DNA from: Thalassococcus halodurans
GTDB lineage: Bacteria; Pseudomonadota; Alphaproteobacteria; Rhodobacterales; Rhodobacteraceae
Assembly (NCBI RefSeq): GCF_900108225.1
Contig: NZ_FNUZ01000001.1
Coordinates: 372,001-436,000 of the forward strand
Direction: 5' to 3'
Length of the DNA: 64,000 nucleotides
Part shown: piece after piece, positions 25,413 through 34,498 of the stretch
How positions within the stretch are numbered: position 1 is the stretch's first letter
Layout of the letters: each line of letters begins with the position of its first letter
Notes under the pieces: generated by a model
Seen by the model: the letters and a program-made list of their open reading frames with translations, nothing else
Databases searched by the model: none
Told to the model about the DNA's origin: nothing
Position numbers and translations under genes: made by a program

Positions 25413-25990
25413 AGCTCGCGCATCCAGAATTGCAGGTCGTGATCTGTCTGCTCGGTCTGGCCGCGTTCTTTCCACTTGAAATGCGCCACAACACCCGGCA
25501 GCGGATCATAGCCGCGCTTGCGCCAGAAGCCGTTCAGCGGACGATACCCCTCGGGCTTCATCGGGTGGTCATCGGGGCGCATCACGGAACAGAAACAGGA
25601 ATAGCTTTTGCCAAGCTTCCGCCCATGCGCTTCGCGCTGATCAAAGAACTGATGCCCGATGCCCAAACCGCGATATTCCGGCAAAAGCACGGACTCGGCA
25701 CAATAAAAGATCGACTCCAGATCAAGGCCGGTCTTTTCAAACGCCTGCGCAAAATCCGAGGCATGTTCGATCATCGGCGCGCCCGTTGCGGCGCCGACCA
25801 GCTTGTCGTCATCAAACGCCCCGACCAGAACCGCGTTTTCGCTGTCGCGGTAGGTTTGCAGATAGCTGCGTTCGTATTCGAAATCACCGTCGTACAGATA
25901 GGGAAAGGCATGGAACACGGTGATGCGCAGACGGGCAACGTCGTCCAGCACATCATCCAGTTCCGCGCCTGTTAGTACCTCAACCCGCAT
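25409..25990 (-). CDS. GNAT-family N-acetyltransferase
   Basis: A 193-residue GNAT protein: the acetyl-CoA binding region is PEYRGLGIGHQFFDQREAH, and the C-terminal half ends in the GFWRKRGYDPLPG segment near the last strand. Acceptor substrate unknown. The start at 25990 shares one base with the stop of the upstream gene (TGATG). The tight linkage to a nitrilase-fold hydrolase suggests both act on the same nitrogenous metabolite, but this is an inference. Confidence 0.85.
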   Translation of the reverse strand: MRVEVLTGAELDDVLDDVARLRITVFHAFPYLYDGDFEYERSYLQTYRDSENAVLVGAFDDDKLVGAATGAPMIEHASDFAQAFEKTGLDLESIFYCAESVLLPEYRGLGIGHQFFDQREAHGRKLGKSYSCFCSVMRPDDHPMKPEGYRPLNGFWRKRGYDPLPGVVAHFKWKERGQTEQTDHDLQFWMREL

Positions 25991-26385
25991 CACGAAACCT
26001 GTTTGATCCAATCCGACAGGTTGTAATAAGTCACAACCCGCGTGATTTTTCCGTCCATCAGCGAAAAGAACGACCCAGCCGGTAGACGGTAGGTCTGGTT
26101 CTTGGCCTCGGGCAGGCCCTCATCCGTTTCCAGATAGACGCCGTTGACCATGAACTCGGCCGCACCGCGCGTGCCGTCTTCGGCCTCGAACAGAACCATC
26201 TCGGTCAGCTTTTCATCATAGCAGCGGGACATGTGCGCACAGAATTCGGCAAACTTGTCTTTTCCGATGCGTTCATTGCCTTCGTTCACGTAATGGACAA
26301 CGTGATCGGACAGGCAATCCAGCATGCCGTCGACATCTTTGCGATTAAAGCAGTCAAAGTACTTCTCAAGAACAGCCTTGCTCAT
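25990..26385 (-). CDS. NTF2/SnoaL-like domain protein
   Basis: A 131-residue alpha+beta barrel protein, MSKAVLEKYFDCFNRKDVDGMLDCLSDH at the start, with the FMVNGVYLETDEG and FFSLMDGKITRVVTYYNLSDW strands typical of ketosteroid-isomerase-like folds. It could be an isomerase, hydratase or simply a binding protein. Start at 26385 overlaps the phosphatase stop by four bases (ATGA). Confidence 0.82.
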   Translation of the reverse strand: MSKAVLEKYFDCFNRKDVDGMLDCLSDHVVHYVNEGNERIGKDKFAEFCAHMSRCYDEKLTEMVLFEAEDGTRGAAEFMVNGVYLETDEGLPEAKNQTYRLPAGSFFSLMDGKITRVVTYYNLSDWIKQVS

Positions 26386-26831
26386 CCTGCGCCCCATTTC
26401 CCTTTGAGTTGGTCGTAAATCTGGTCCCGCGTTTGTCGGTACGCGTTCAGCTTGGTTTCCCGTGTCTCGCCAATGCCTGTCGGGTCCATGATCGGCCAGT
26501 ATTCCACTTTCAGATGGAACAGCCGCGTCAGATCCAGCGCGTGACGTTGCGATGCGGGCGACATGGCAACGATCAGATCAAAGCCTGACAGCGCCTCGCC
26601 GTATTCTTCGAGGTCCTGAAAACTGCGCGCGCGGTGGCGCGACAGTTCGACCCCCAATTCCTGACAGACCGAAATCGCGAAACCGTCGATCTCAAGGTCA
26701 TTCAGAACACCAACAGATTGCACATAAGTGTCAAAGCCATAAAGCTTTTTCATCAGCCCTTCGGCCATAGGAGACCGGACAGCGTTGTGATCGCAGCAGA
26801 ACAGAACCGATTGCGGCAGACGTTCCGGCAC
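26382..26831 (-). CDS. Low-molecular-weight protein tyrosine phosphatase-like protein
   Basis: A 149-residue protein with the P-loop Cys13-x5-Arg19-Ser (FCCDHNAVRSPMAEG) and the C-terminal acid loop Asp (WPIMDP). It starts with GTG, preceded by GGAGGCTGACGCAG which overlaps the UPF0262 stop. It could be a phosphotyrosine phosphatase or an ArsC-like reductase, but no third Cys of the arsenate reductase pattern is apparent. In related bacteria this gene sits between the UPF0262 gene and infA; here three extra genes have been added after it. Confidence 0.87.
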   Translation of the reverse strand: MPERLPQSVLFCCDHNAVRSPMAEGLMKKLYGFDTYVQSVGVLNDLEIDGFAISVCQELGVELSRHRARSFQDLEEYGEALSGFDLIVAMSPASQRHALDLTRLFHLKVEYWPIMDPTGIGETRETKLNAYRQTRDQIYDQLKGKWGAG

Positions 26832-26836
26832 CTGCG

Positions 26837-27316
26837 TCAGCCTCCGAAATGCAGCACGCAGATCAGGGTGAACAGACGGCGGGCGGTATCGGTGTCGATC
26901 TCGACCTTGCCTTCCAGACGTTCCTGCAGAATGCGCGCACCTTCATTGTGGATACCGCGACGCGCCATATCGATGGTTTCGATTTGGCTGGGCGGCAGCG
27001 TTTTTACGGCATCAAAATACGATTTGCAGATCTGGAAATAATCTTTGACGACCTGTCGGAACGGGCTGAGAGACAGATGAAATTCCGCAGCTTTTTCGTG
27101 CGTGGACGTCGTCACATCGAACACAAGACGTTTGTCACGGATCGACAGGCCCACGTTATACGGGCCCGGAGGCGCAACACGACCATCGCGTTCCGGAATG
27201 GAAAAGGTGTTCTCTTCCATAAGATCGAACATGGCAACGCGGCGCTCCTGCTCGATCTCCGGCGTGGGCGGAGGCAGGTTCGCGTCATCCAATTCTATGT
27301 GAACGATGTGGCTCAT
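26837..27316 (-). CDS. UPF0262 family protein
   Basis: A 159-residue protein, MSHIVHIELDDANLPPPTPE, with the conserved SIPERDGRVAPPGPYNVGLSI and DMARRGIHNEGARILQERL segments of the alphaproteobacterial UPF0262 family, function unknown. It normally follows hisD directly; here about 860 bases with a broken gene separate them. Five bases separate it from the phosphatase. Confidence 0.9.
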   Translation of the reverse strand: MSHIVHIELDDANLPPPTPEIEQERRVAMFDLMEENTFSIPERDGRVAPPGPYNVGLSIRDKRLVFDVTTSTHEKAAEFHLSLSPFRQVVKDYFQICKSYFDAVKTLPPSQIETIDMARRGIHNEGARILQERLEGKVEIDTDTARRLFTLICVLHFGG

Positions 27317-27548
27317 TCAGCACTCTTTCAAAAACAAGACCGATCTACCGTGCGCCTGCAGCATCGACAATGCAACCTTTTGGGCGTGTTTTCGCGGCAA
27401 AACCTGACGTGAAATTGTCGCAGTCACTGTGGCGCGGCAGACTCATATCCGGCTCATATCCTGAAACTCAGAAATGAAAGATCGACGGAATGAATCAAAC
27501 ATCTCTAAAATAAGCCCTAAAAAAACGTATTACATTGAGCAGGTTCAT

Positions 27549-28167
27549 ATGGCACACCCTCGGATCGCCTCGTTCTGGAACGGCGCCCCGCTTAGCTTTT
27601 TGGAAAAACTTTGCCTGAAGTCGTTTGTCGACGTTGGTCACCCTATTCGTCTTTACACATACGAAGATCACCTTGAGGTGCCCGAAGGCGTCGAATTGGC
27701 CTGCGCGCGCGACATTCTGCCGGAAAAGACGTTAAAGGAATCGTTCAGCCCCAGCAGATAGGCCGTAGAAGCGCCAGTTTCCTGAGCACGTGCCTGATCT
27801 GGTTGACACAGATGGCACCATCAAACTTGGCACGGGCATGCGAGCGGATGTTCCCTATATGACCTTCGGCCCGCAGGCCTTGTCATACTTTTTGTTGAAG
27901 CATGGCGAAGACATCCACGCACAGCCGACCGATAATTACTATTCTATTCAACCGGTCCCGCTGCGGCAGAACTATTTCCGGCCCCGTCGCATTCGGGTTG
28001 AGGCCGCGAAAGATGCGGTCATGCTGCATCACGTCGGCGGCAAGCCGTTCCGTCGCAAGTTCGAGGCGATGGGCGAAGTTGTTATTCCGCACGACTATTC
28101 AATGATCGGGCAGGCCTGCAAAAAGCACGGCATCCAACCCGATCTGGAAATCGCGGCCTCCGCCTAA
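27549..28167 (+). pseudogene. Broken glycosyltransferase-like gene (internal deletion)
   Basis: Two pieces of one protein remain in different frames. The first (27549-27761) reads MAHPRIASFWNGAPLSFLEKL and continues through SFVDVGHPIRLYTYE to DILPEK, then hits a stop at 27759. The second (from about 27769 to 28167) resumes with HVPDLVDTDGTIKLGTGM and ends PDLEIAASA. The intact relatives I know of are glycosyltransferase-like proteins with a DXD region in the middle, and that middle part (roughly 100 residues) is missing here. It is on the strand opposite to its neighbours, between hisD and UPF0262, which are adjacent in related genomes, so it is a decayed insertion. Confidence 0.75.
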
Positions 28168-28172
28168 GCGCG

Positions 28173-29480
28173 TTATTCCGGCTTGTTCAGCTTTTCGAGG
28201 CGTGCAGTCACACTCAGACCGTGCGCCTCTAGGCTTTCGGACGCGGCCAATGCCTCTGCCGCCGGGCCGATGGCCTTCAGCGCCTCGGGTGTCATTTTGG
28301 ACAGCGTCGTGCGTTTGACAAAGTCCATCACCGACAGACCGGACGAGAACCGCGCAGAACGCGCCGTGGGCAGAACGTGGTTCGGGCCGCCAACGTAGTC
28401 GCCAATGGCTTCTGGCGTCCAGTGGCCAAGGAAAATGGCCCCTGCGTGGGTGATCTTGGCCGACAGCGCATCCACATCAGCAACACACAGTTCAAGGTGC
28501 TCCGGCGCGATGCGGTCCGACAGGGCCGCAGCCTCATCGAGATCAGCCACAGTGATGATCGCGCCGAAGTCTTCCCAGGATTTGCCTGCGATGGCGCGAC
28601 GTTCCAGCGTTTCCAAACGCTTTTCAACCGCTTGTGCGACGGCCCTCCCGAACTCGGCATCCGTTGTGATCAGGATCGCTTGGGCGCTTTCATCGTGTTC
28701 GGCCTGGCTCATCAAATCCAGCGCGATCCAGTCAGGGTCATTGTCGCCATCCGCGATGACCAGAATTTCGGACGGACCCGCGATCATGTCGATGCCGACC
28801 TTACCGAAAACACGACGCTTGGCGGCTGCAACAAAGGCGTTTCCGGGTCCGGTGATCTTATCAACCGGCTTGATCGTTTCGGTGCCATAGGCCAGCGCCG
28901 CGATCGCCTGCGCGCCACCGATGCGGTAAATCTCATCCACGCCGGACAGGCGCGCCGCCAACAGAACCAGCGGGTTGATAACGCCGTCAGGCGTGGGAAC
29001 GGTGATGGCCAGACGACCAACACCAGCCACCTTCGCAGGAATGGCGTTCATCAAAACGGACGACGGATAAGAAGCCAGGCCGCCCGGCACATAAAGGCCC
29101 GCCGCCGAAACCGGCGTCCAACGCCAACCAAGCTGCGCGCCAGTGGCGTCGGTCCACATCGCGTCCTCGGGCATCTGACGGCTGTGATAGGCGCGGATGC
29201 GTTCAGCGGCCAGTTCAAGTGCCGCGCGCTCTTCGTCGGACACTTTGGCTATTTCCGCGTCAACCTCTGCGGCAGACACAGCCAGCTTATCCGCTGTCAG
29301 CTCCATCCGGTCAAATTTGGCCGTCAGTTCCAGAACCGCCGCATCGCCGCGTGCGCGGACATCGGCAATAATGTCTGCCACGACATGGTCCACGTCAGGG
29401 CTATCTTCCCGCTTGGCGCTTAGAAGCACCTGAAAATCGGTTTCAAAACCTGCGTCGCGCGTATCAAGAAAGACGGGCAT
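28173..29480 (-). CDS. hisD: Histidinol dehydrogenase
   Basis: A 435-residue zinc enzyme that oxidises L-histidinol to histidine with NAD. Seen are the signature region spanning IDMIAGPSEILVIADGDNDP, the zinc/catalytic region MSQAEHDESAQAIL, the IAPEHLEL motif containing the catalytic Glu-His, and GGPNHVLPT near the C-terminus. Length and order are normal. AAAGGA precedes the ATG. It belongs to the conserved murA-DUF2948-hisD line-up; a hairpin lies upstream, before DUF2948's end. Confidence 0.96.
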   Translation of the reverse strand: MPVFLDTRDAGFETDFQVLLSAKREDSPDVDHVVADIIADVRARGDAAVLELTAKFDRMELTADKLAVSAAEVDAEIAKVSDEERAALELAAERIRAYHSRQMPEDAMWTDATGAQLGWRWTPVSAAGLYVPGGLASYPSSVLMNAIPAKVAGVGRLAITVPTPDGVINPLVLLAARLSGVDEIYRIGGAQAIAALAYGTETIKPVDKITGPGNAFVAAAKRRVFGKVGIDMIAGPSEILVIADGDNDPDWIALDLMSQAEHDESAQAILITTDAEFGRAVAQAVEKRLETLERRAIAGKSWEDFGAIITVADLDEAAALSDRIAPEHLELCVADVDALSAKITHAGAIFLGHWTPEAIGDYVGGPNHVLPTARSARFSSGLSVMDFVKRTTLSKMTPEALKAIGPAAEALAASESLEAHGLSVTARLEKLNKPE

Positions 29481-29542
29481 GGTGGGGTCCTTTGTGGCTT
29501 GAGGGCCGTTATAATGCGATCTCGCATCGGCTCAAGCGGATG

Positions 29543-29570
29543 CGCAGGGCCAATGTGTCACGGCCCTGCG
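29543..29570 (-). terminator. Hairpin between DUF2948 gene and hisD
   Basis: CGCAGGGCC and GGCCCTGCG form a perfect nine-base stem with a ten-base loop eight bases after the DUF2948 stop. There is no T-run, so it may be an attenuator or an RNA stability element rather than a full terminator. Confidence 0.5.
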
Positions 29571-29577
29571 AAATAGA

Positions 29578-30057
29578 TTATTCAGAATGGTCGGGCACGT
29601 GTCCTGAAACGGCCTTGTAGGGGCGCGTCACATCTTTCAGCGACACTTCCAACGCTTCGACGTTCGCGCGCAGGGCGCCATCGCCGGCCAGCACGAATTC
29701 AACCTGACCGTCTGCGTCCGTGCCGGGCGTGAAGTTGACCGACAAGACCGCCATGACCGTATCGCTATCACTGCGATCCACGCCTTGGCTGGCCATACCC
29801 AACACGTGATCCACAACCAGAAGCGACCGCACTCGTTCCGGCGGGCGCCCTGCCCGCTTGGCTGCATCCACATCTTCGCGGCGCAAACGGTTGATCAGAA
29901 TCGCAAAACGCCGTTCCTTGGGCATCCAGCGCATATCGCCAATGGTGAACACCCCGTCCTGCGCCAAGGCGGAGATGACCTGCAGGTCATCCACATCCAT
30001 GGCACCAAGGTTCAGAGGCTTGTCCTGCCCGTCTTCGAAACGTGCGTCTTCGGTCAT
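29578..30057 (-). CDS. DUF2948 family protein
   Basis: A 159-residue soluble protein, with [21 protein letters not shown] and [14 protein letters not shown] in the first half and a beta-rich second half. DUF2948 is restricted largely to Alphaproteobacteria and lies between murA and hisD; its function is unknown. Its ATG overlaps the murA stop by four bases, so expression is coupled to murA. Confidence 0.9.
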   Translation of the reverse strand: MTEDARFEDGQDKPLNLGAMDVDDLQVISALAQDGVFTIGDMRWMPKERRFAILINRLRREDVDAAKRAGRPPERVRSLLVVDHVLGMASQGVDRSDSDTVMAVLSVNFTPGTDADGQVEFVLAGDGALRANVEALEVSLKDVTRPYKAVSGHVPDHSE

Positions 30058-31322
30058 TCGGCTTTTACCCGTTCGATTTTCGCGCCCACGCCAGAGAATT
30101 TGCGCACCACTTGTTCGTAGCCGCGATCAAGGTGATAGACACGGTTCACAATGGTTTCGCCTTCCGCCGCCAGACCCGCAAGGATCAGCGAAACAGACGC
30201 GCGCAGATCGGTCGCCATCACTGGCGCACCTTTCAGGCGCTCAACACCTGTCACAGTGGCCGTGCCGCCATGAACGTCGATCTTGGCGCCCATACGCATC
30301 AATTCCGGCGCGTGCATAAAGCGGTTTTCAAAGATTTTCTCTTCCAGAACCGAGGTGCCTTCGGCGGTACACAGCAGTGCCATCATCTGCGCCTGCAGGT
30401 CTGTCGGGAACCCTGGGAAAGGTTCGGTCGTCACGTCGACGGCGCGAACGCGGGCGTGACGGTTGGACACTTTCAGACCTTTGTCGGTTTCTTCCACGTT
30501 GATGCCAGCCGCATCCAATTTCTCACAGAACGCACCGATCAGATCGATCCGACCGCCAAGGCATTCAACCTCGCCACCACAGATCGCAGGCGCCAGCATA
30601 TAGGTGCCCAATTCGATCCGGTCGGTGACAACGCTGTGCGTCGCACCGTGCAGGCGATCCACGCCTTGGATGGTGATTGTCGAGGTACCATCGCCTTCAA
30701 TCTGCGCGCCCATCTTTCGCAGGCAATCTGCCAGATCGACGATTTCGGGTTCGCGCGCCGCGTTTTTGATCACGGTCGTGCCCTTGGCCAGTGTCGCGGC
30801 CATAAGCGCGTTTTCAGTGGCACCAACCGACACGATCGGGAAATCGACGATGCCGCCCTTCAGACCACCGGGCGCTTTGGCAAAGACGTAACCATCACGC
30901 AGATCAAGCTCTGCGCCCATCGCCTCGAATGCCTTCAAGTGCAGGTCGACCGGACGCGCGCCAATCGCACACCCACCGGGTAGCGAAACGACAGCATGAC
31001 CGTCGCGCGCCAGCATCGGGCCAAGTACCAGAATGGATGCGCGCATCTTACGAACGATGTCGTATTCCGCCTTGTGATTCGAAATGTCGTGGCTCGACAT
31101 TGCCAGAACCTGACCGTCCTGCAGCGAAGACACCTCGGCCCCCAGCGACTGCAGCAGCGTCGTCATTGTACGGATGTCGGACAGGCGCGGCGCGTTGGTC
31201 AGCGTCAGCGGCTCTTCCGACAAGAGCGTGGCAGGCATCAACGTCAGACACGCATTTTTCGCCCCGGCAATGGGGATTTGCCCGTTCAGCGGGCCATTGC
31301 CTGTCACAACGATTGAATCCAT
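30054..31322 (-). CDS. murA: UDP-N-acetylglucosamine 1-carboxyvinyltransferase
   Basis: A 422-residue enzyme transferring enolpyruvate from PEP to UDP-GlcNAc, the first committed step of peptidoglycan synthesis. Lys22 lies in IAGAKNACL, and the catalytic Cys118 lies in [16 protein letters not shown], so it is the fosfomycin-sensitive Cys form. Downstream signatures include [16 protein letters not shown] and the C-terminal hinge near IYHLDRGYE (here [11 protein letters not shown]). The ATG shares bases with the stop of a short upstream gene (TGATG). Confidence 0.97.
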   Translation of the reverse strand: MDSIVVTGNGPLNGQIPIAGAKNACLTLMPATLLSEEPLTLTNAPRLSDIRTMTTLLQSLGAEVSSLQDGQVLAMSSHDISNHKAEYDIVRKMRASILVLGPMLARDGHAVVSLPGGCAIGARPVDLHLKAFEAMGAELDLRDGYVFAKAPGGLKGGIVDFPIVSVGATENALMAATLAKGTTVIKNAAREPEIVDLADCLRKMGAQIEGDGTSTITIQGVDRLHGATHSVVTDRIELGTYMLAPAICGGEVECLGGRIDLIGAFCEKLDAAGINVEETDKGLKVSNRHARVRAVDVTTEPFPGFPTDLQAQMMALLCTAEGTSVLEEKIFENRFMHAPELMRMGAKIDVHGGTATVTGVERLKGAPVMATDLRASVSLILAGLAAEGETIVNRVYHLDRGYEQVVRKFSGVGAKIERVKAE

Positions 31323-31480
31323 CAGCTCTTATCCTCTTTGTTTTCGTCGTCCCGCGGCGCGTTATCATTGCGCGCACGGGCCTGCGCTTTGCGCCGCGCC
31401 AAGTTCGCCTTGAGCGCAGCTTTCAGCCGTGCATCCCGATCATCGGCGGGCTTTTTGGGGGTGCCTGTACTTTGCTCCAT
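31322..31480 (-). CDS. Small basic/acidic protein encoded upstream of murA
   Basis: A 52-residue open frame reading [20 protein letters not shown] at the start, then a basic helix with [14 protein letters not shown], and an acidic tail DDENKEDKS. Its stop overlaps the murA ATG as TGATG, a coupling typical of real gene pairs. I recall short unnamed proteins of this kind ahead of murA in related bacteria. Low complexity and a weak ribosome site keep confidence moderate. Confidence 0.6.
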   Translation of the reverse strand: MEQSTGTPKKPADDRDARLKAALKANLARRKAQARARNDNAPRDDENKEDKS

Positions 31481-31577
31481 AACACGTCTTTAACGAAGCG
31501 ATGAAAAAGGGTCCAGATTGCGCTTGCGTGAGCGCAAAATTGCCTTTAGAGACCCGCCCACGCCAACACGGCACGGC

Positions 31578-31652
<75 letters not shown>

Positions 31653-31791
31653 TTTTCCCAGAAGTAAATCTGCCCCTGATCTGCGTTTTCAGTACCCGGT
31701 CATGATGTCGGGCATTGATACCCAGAATGAATAGCCGGCTGCATGGTGTCTTCTTGCCTTCGATTGTACATTCTTTGCGGGAGGATCGGAC

Positions 31792-32469
31792 ATGACCAAA
31801 ACAGCTGTGGTGACTGGGTGCAGTTCGGGAATCGGAGCGGCGGTGACGGATTATCTGCTTGCCCAAGGATGGCATGTCATCGGGCTTAGCCGACGGGCGC
31901 CTGACATTTCTGATCCGCAATTCACAAGCCTCCCTGTGGATCTATCCGACCGCGAGGACACCGCGCGTGTCATTGAGGAATTAGGTGCAGTTGATGCTCT
32001 GGTCCACGCGGCGGGCGTTCTGCGTGTCGGACCTATTGAGCATATCGATGCTGAAAGTGCCGCTGCGATGTGGCGTCTTCATGTGGATGCCGCCAGCCAG
32101 TTGATGCAGGGTATCTTGCCAAACATGTTCGATGGCGGGCGGGTCGTATTGGTCGGCAGCCGTGTAGCCAAAGGCTTGGCCGGCCGGTCTCAATATGCGG
32201 CGTCCAAGGCCGCGCTTGGCGGTTTGGCGCGGTCTGTCGCGGCCGAGATGGTCGCGCGTCGGATCACGGTCAACATTGTGTCGCCCGGAGCCACCCGAAC
32301 ACCCATGTTGGACGATCCGAACCGCGCGGGCGAAGCCCCCAAAACGCCCCCCATGGGCCGCTTTATCGAACCGTCCGAAATCGCGTCGACCGTCGGCTTT
32401 TTACTGTCCGACGGCGCCTGTAGCATCACCGGTCAAGACATCGTGGTCTGCGCAGGCGGATCGCTTTAG
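31792..32469 (+). CDS. Short-chain dehydrogenase/reductase
   Basis: A 225-residue classical SDR: cofactor motif TGCSSGIG (residues 8-15), NAG-equivalent VHAAGV, and the catalytic YAASK with Tyr135 and Lys139. The C-terminal FLLSDGACSITGQDIVVCAGG is typical. GGAGGATCGG lies before the ATG. It could reduce or oxidise a hydroxyl group on an acid-sugar intermediate, given the neighbouring dehydrogenases, but that is inferred from context only. Its 3' end overlaps the convergent hydroxyacid dehydrogenase by four bases. Confidence 0.88.
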   Translation: MTKTAVVTGCSSGIGAAVTDYLLAQGWHVIGLSRRAPDISDPQFTSLPVDLSDREDTARVIEELGAVDALVHAAGVLRVGPIEHIDAESAAAMWRLHVDAASQLMQGILPNMFDGGRVVLVGSRVAKGLAGRSQYAASKAALGGLARSVAAEMVARRITVNIVSPGATRTPMLDDPNRAGEAPKTPPMGRFIEPSEIASTVGFLLSDGACSITGQDIVVCAGGSL

Positions 32470-33422
32470 GCGGTTACCAGATCACCTTGGTCCAGTGCCG
32501 CGCCTTCTGCATGCTTGCGTACGTTCTGGGCCCAGTGCCCCACGATCCGTGCAAGGTTGTCTTGCGTCCCACCGGACATGTGCGGCGTAAGAACTGTGTT
32601 CGGAGCCGATCGTAGTGGGTGATCCAGCGGAAAGGGTTCGGGGTCAAAGACATCGAGGGCAGCACCCGCGATGTGACCGGTCTCAAGCGCCCGTAGCAGC
32701 GCATCCTGATCGACCACGCCCCCTCGTGCGGTGTTCACAAGGAACGCGCCTTTTTTCATGCGCGCCAAGGTATCTTCATTGATCAGATGGCGTGTGGCCT
32801 CGGTCAGCGGTGCGTGCAGGCTGACAACATCGGAACGCGCAATCAGCTCATCGAACGAGACATGGCCAGCGTGGCCCTCCAACGCGCCCGACCTGCGGGT
32901 ATAGAGCACTTCGCAGTCGAAGCCGGACAGGCGGCGCGCGACGCATTGCGCAATCGCCCCGAAGCCCACCAGCCCGACAGTCGCACCGTTCAGGTCCCTG
33001 CCCTTTTCGTAAATACCGGGTTCGAGCCAGTCTCCTCCACGGACGCGTGCGTCACCGACGCATATCCGCTTCATGACGGCCAGCATCAGCCCAATGGTGT
33101 GATCCGCGACAGAAGCCGCGTTCTTGCCAGGAGAACGGGCCACCGTCAGCCCCTTGGCCAGCGCCTCTGAAACCGGCAGGCCGTCAGTACCTGTGCCCCA
33201 TTGATGCAATAGCGCCAGATCGGGTGCGGCATCCAACATCGACGCGGGCATTTTCACCGCGCGGACGACAGCGTAGCGCACATTCGACAAGGCCGTGATG
33301 CGATCCTCTTCGGAATTGGAGGCCGGGAAGATCAGATCAAAGTCCGGCCCGACGATATCCTGGATGCGGGCCTGCATGACAGGATCAAAGGCTTCCAGAA
33401 TGGCAACGCGCAAACGGGTCAT
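32466..33422 (-). CDS. D-isomer-specific 2-hydroxyacid dehydrogenase
   Basis: A 318-residue NAD-dependent dehydrogenase. The Rossmann motif is VGLVGFGAIAQCVAR; the substrate and catalytic residues are visible in NTARGGVVDQDALLRAL (Arg), DVFDPEPFPLDHPL (Glu) and LTPHMSGGT (His). It interconverts a 2-hydroxyacid and a 2-oxoacid. It is the last gene of the ABC-transporter operon, 31 bases after DUF475. A second paralogue lies two genes upstream. Confidence 0.9.
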   Translation of the reverse strand: MTRLRVAILEAFDPVMQARIQDIVGPDFDLIFPASNSEEDRITALSNVRYAVVRAVKMPASMLDAAPDLALLHQWGTGTDGLPVSEALAKGLTVARSPGKNAASVADHTIGLMLAVMKRICVGDARVRGGDWLEPGIYEKGRDLNGATVGLVGFGAIAQCVARRLSGFDCEVLYTRRSGALEGHAGHVSFDELIARSDVVSLHAPLTEATRHLINEDTLARMKKGAFLVNTARGGVVDQDALLRALETGHIAGAALDVFDPEPFPLDHPLRSAPNTVLTPHMSGGTQDNLARIVGHWAQNVRKHAEGAALDQGDLVTA

Positions 33423-33453
33423 AAGAATTCTCGTTTCTTTTATTCAGAGGGAT

Positions 33454-34497
33454 TTACGCGTCGCTGTCTTCACGGCGGTACCGCACGGATGACCAATAAG
33501 CCAAGCCGATGAACGTCGCGCCCAAAAGGCCTGTTATCACCTCGTTCACGTGCCAGACGGTTTGCGAGAACATAATCACCGACAGGATCAGGATCGACCA
33601 GAAGGCGCCGTGTTCAAGATACCGCAGTTCGGACAGCGTGCCCTTTTCCACCAGCATAATCGTCATAGAACGGACGTACATCGCGCCGATGCCCAGACCG
33701 ATAGCGATCAGGAACAGGTTTTGGGTCAGGGCAAAGGCCCCGATGACACCATCAAAGCTGAACGACGCATCCAGGACTTCAAGGTACAAGAACGCACCGA
33801 TACCACCCTTGGCGACGGTGTCCGCCGCATCGGCCTTATCAAGAATGTGGCCCAGCATGTCGACGGCCAGATAGGTCAGCAGCCCACAGATCGCGGCAAA
33901 GTAATAGCGCCCTTCGTCCTGTTCGGGCAGCACACAGCCGAAGATCAGCATGATCAGCAGAACAAAAGCCGCTTCGGCCCCTTTGACCGATCCGGCCTTG
34001 CGCAGCCACGTTTCCAGCGTGCGGATCCAGTCGACCTCTTTGCCTTCGTCGATGAAATAGCTCAGCGCGACCATCATCAAAAAGGCCCCGCCAAAAGCGG
34101 CGATGGACAGATGTGCCTCGCCAATAATTCGGGCGTATTCGTCGGGTTCGGATGCAGCCAGCACGATGGCCTCGATCGGGCCGATGCCAGCCGCGATCAC
34201 CACGATCAAAAGCGGAAAGACGATCCGCATGCCGAACACGGCGATCAGGATGCCCCACGTCAAAAAGCGCTGCCGCCAGACAGGCGTCATGGTTTTCAGC
34301 TTGTTGGCGTTGACGATGGCGTTGTCGAAGGAAAGCGAGATTTCCAAGACCGACAGGATCAACCCGATGAACAGAAAGCTGAGCGCACCTGACAGGTGGC
34401 CCGAATAGCTCCACCCCAGTGCGAAGGCGCCGATCAGACCAAGCGCAGTAACGATGAACGCCCAACGGAAGTAGTGCAGTAAAGAAGACTCGGACAT
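33454..34497 (-). CDS. DUF475 (TerC-like) membrane protein
   Basis: A 347-residue protein with about nine membrane helices. The signature LSVLEISLSFDNAIVNANKL in the second helix and a repeat-related LDASFSFDGVIGAFALTQN segment match the DUF475 branch of TerC/LysE-like carriers, which have been linked to metal or tellurite handling. It stands between two 2-hydroxyacid dehydrogenases in a transporter operon, one base from its upstream neighbour, which is an unusual context. Confidence 0.88.
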   Translation of the reverse strand: MSESSLLHYFRWAFIVTALGLIGAFALGWSYSGHLSGALSFLFIGLILSVLEISLSFDNAIVNANKLKTMTPVWRQRFLTWGILIAVFGMRIVFPLLIVVIAAGIGPIEAIVLAASEPDEYARIIGEAHLSIAAFGGAFLMMVALSYFIDEGKEVDWIRTLETWLRKAGSVKGAEAAFVLLIMLIFGCVLPEQDEGRYYFAAICGLLTYLAVDMLGHILDKADAADTVAKGGIGAFLYLEVLDASFSFDGVIGAFALTQNLFLIAIGLGIGAMYVRSMTIMLVEKGTLSELRYLEHGAFWSILILSVIMFSQTVWHVNEVITGLLGATFIGLAYWSSVRYRREDSDA

Positions 34498-34498
34498 A

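Noticed and set aside
26382-26831. Arsenate reductase reading of the small phosphatase gene
   Set aside because: The Cys-x5-Arg loop is shared, but there are no further ArsC-type cysteines and no ars genes nearby.
28377-29423. 348-codon plus-strand open frame across hisD
   Set aside because: Antisense to hisD, whose motifs are complete; no independent ribosome site or family.
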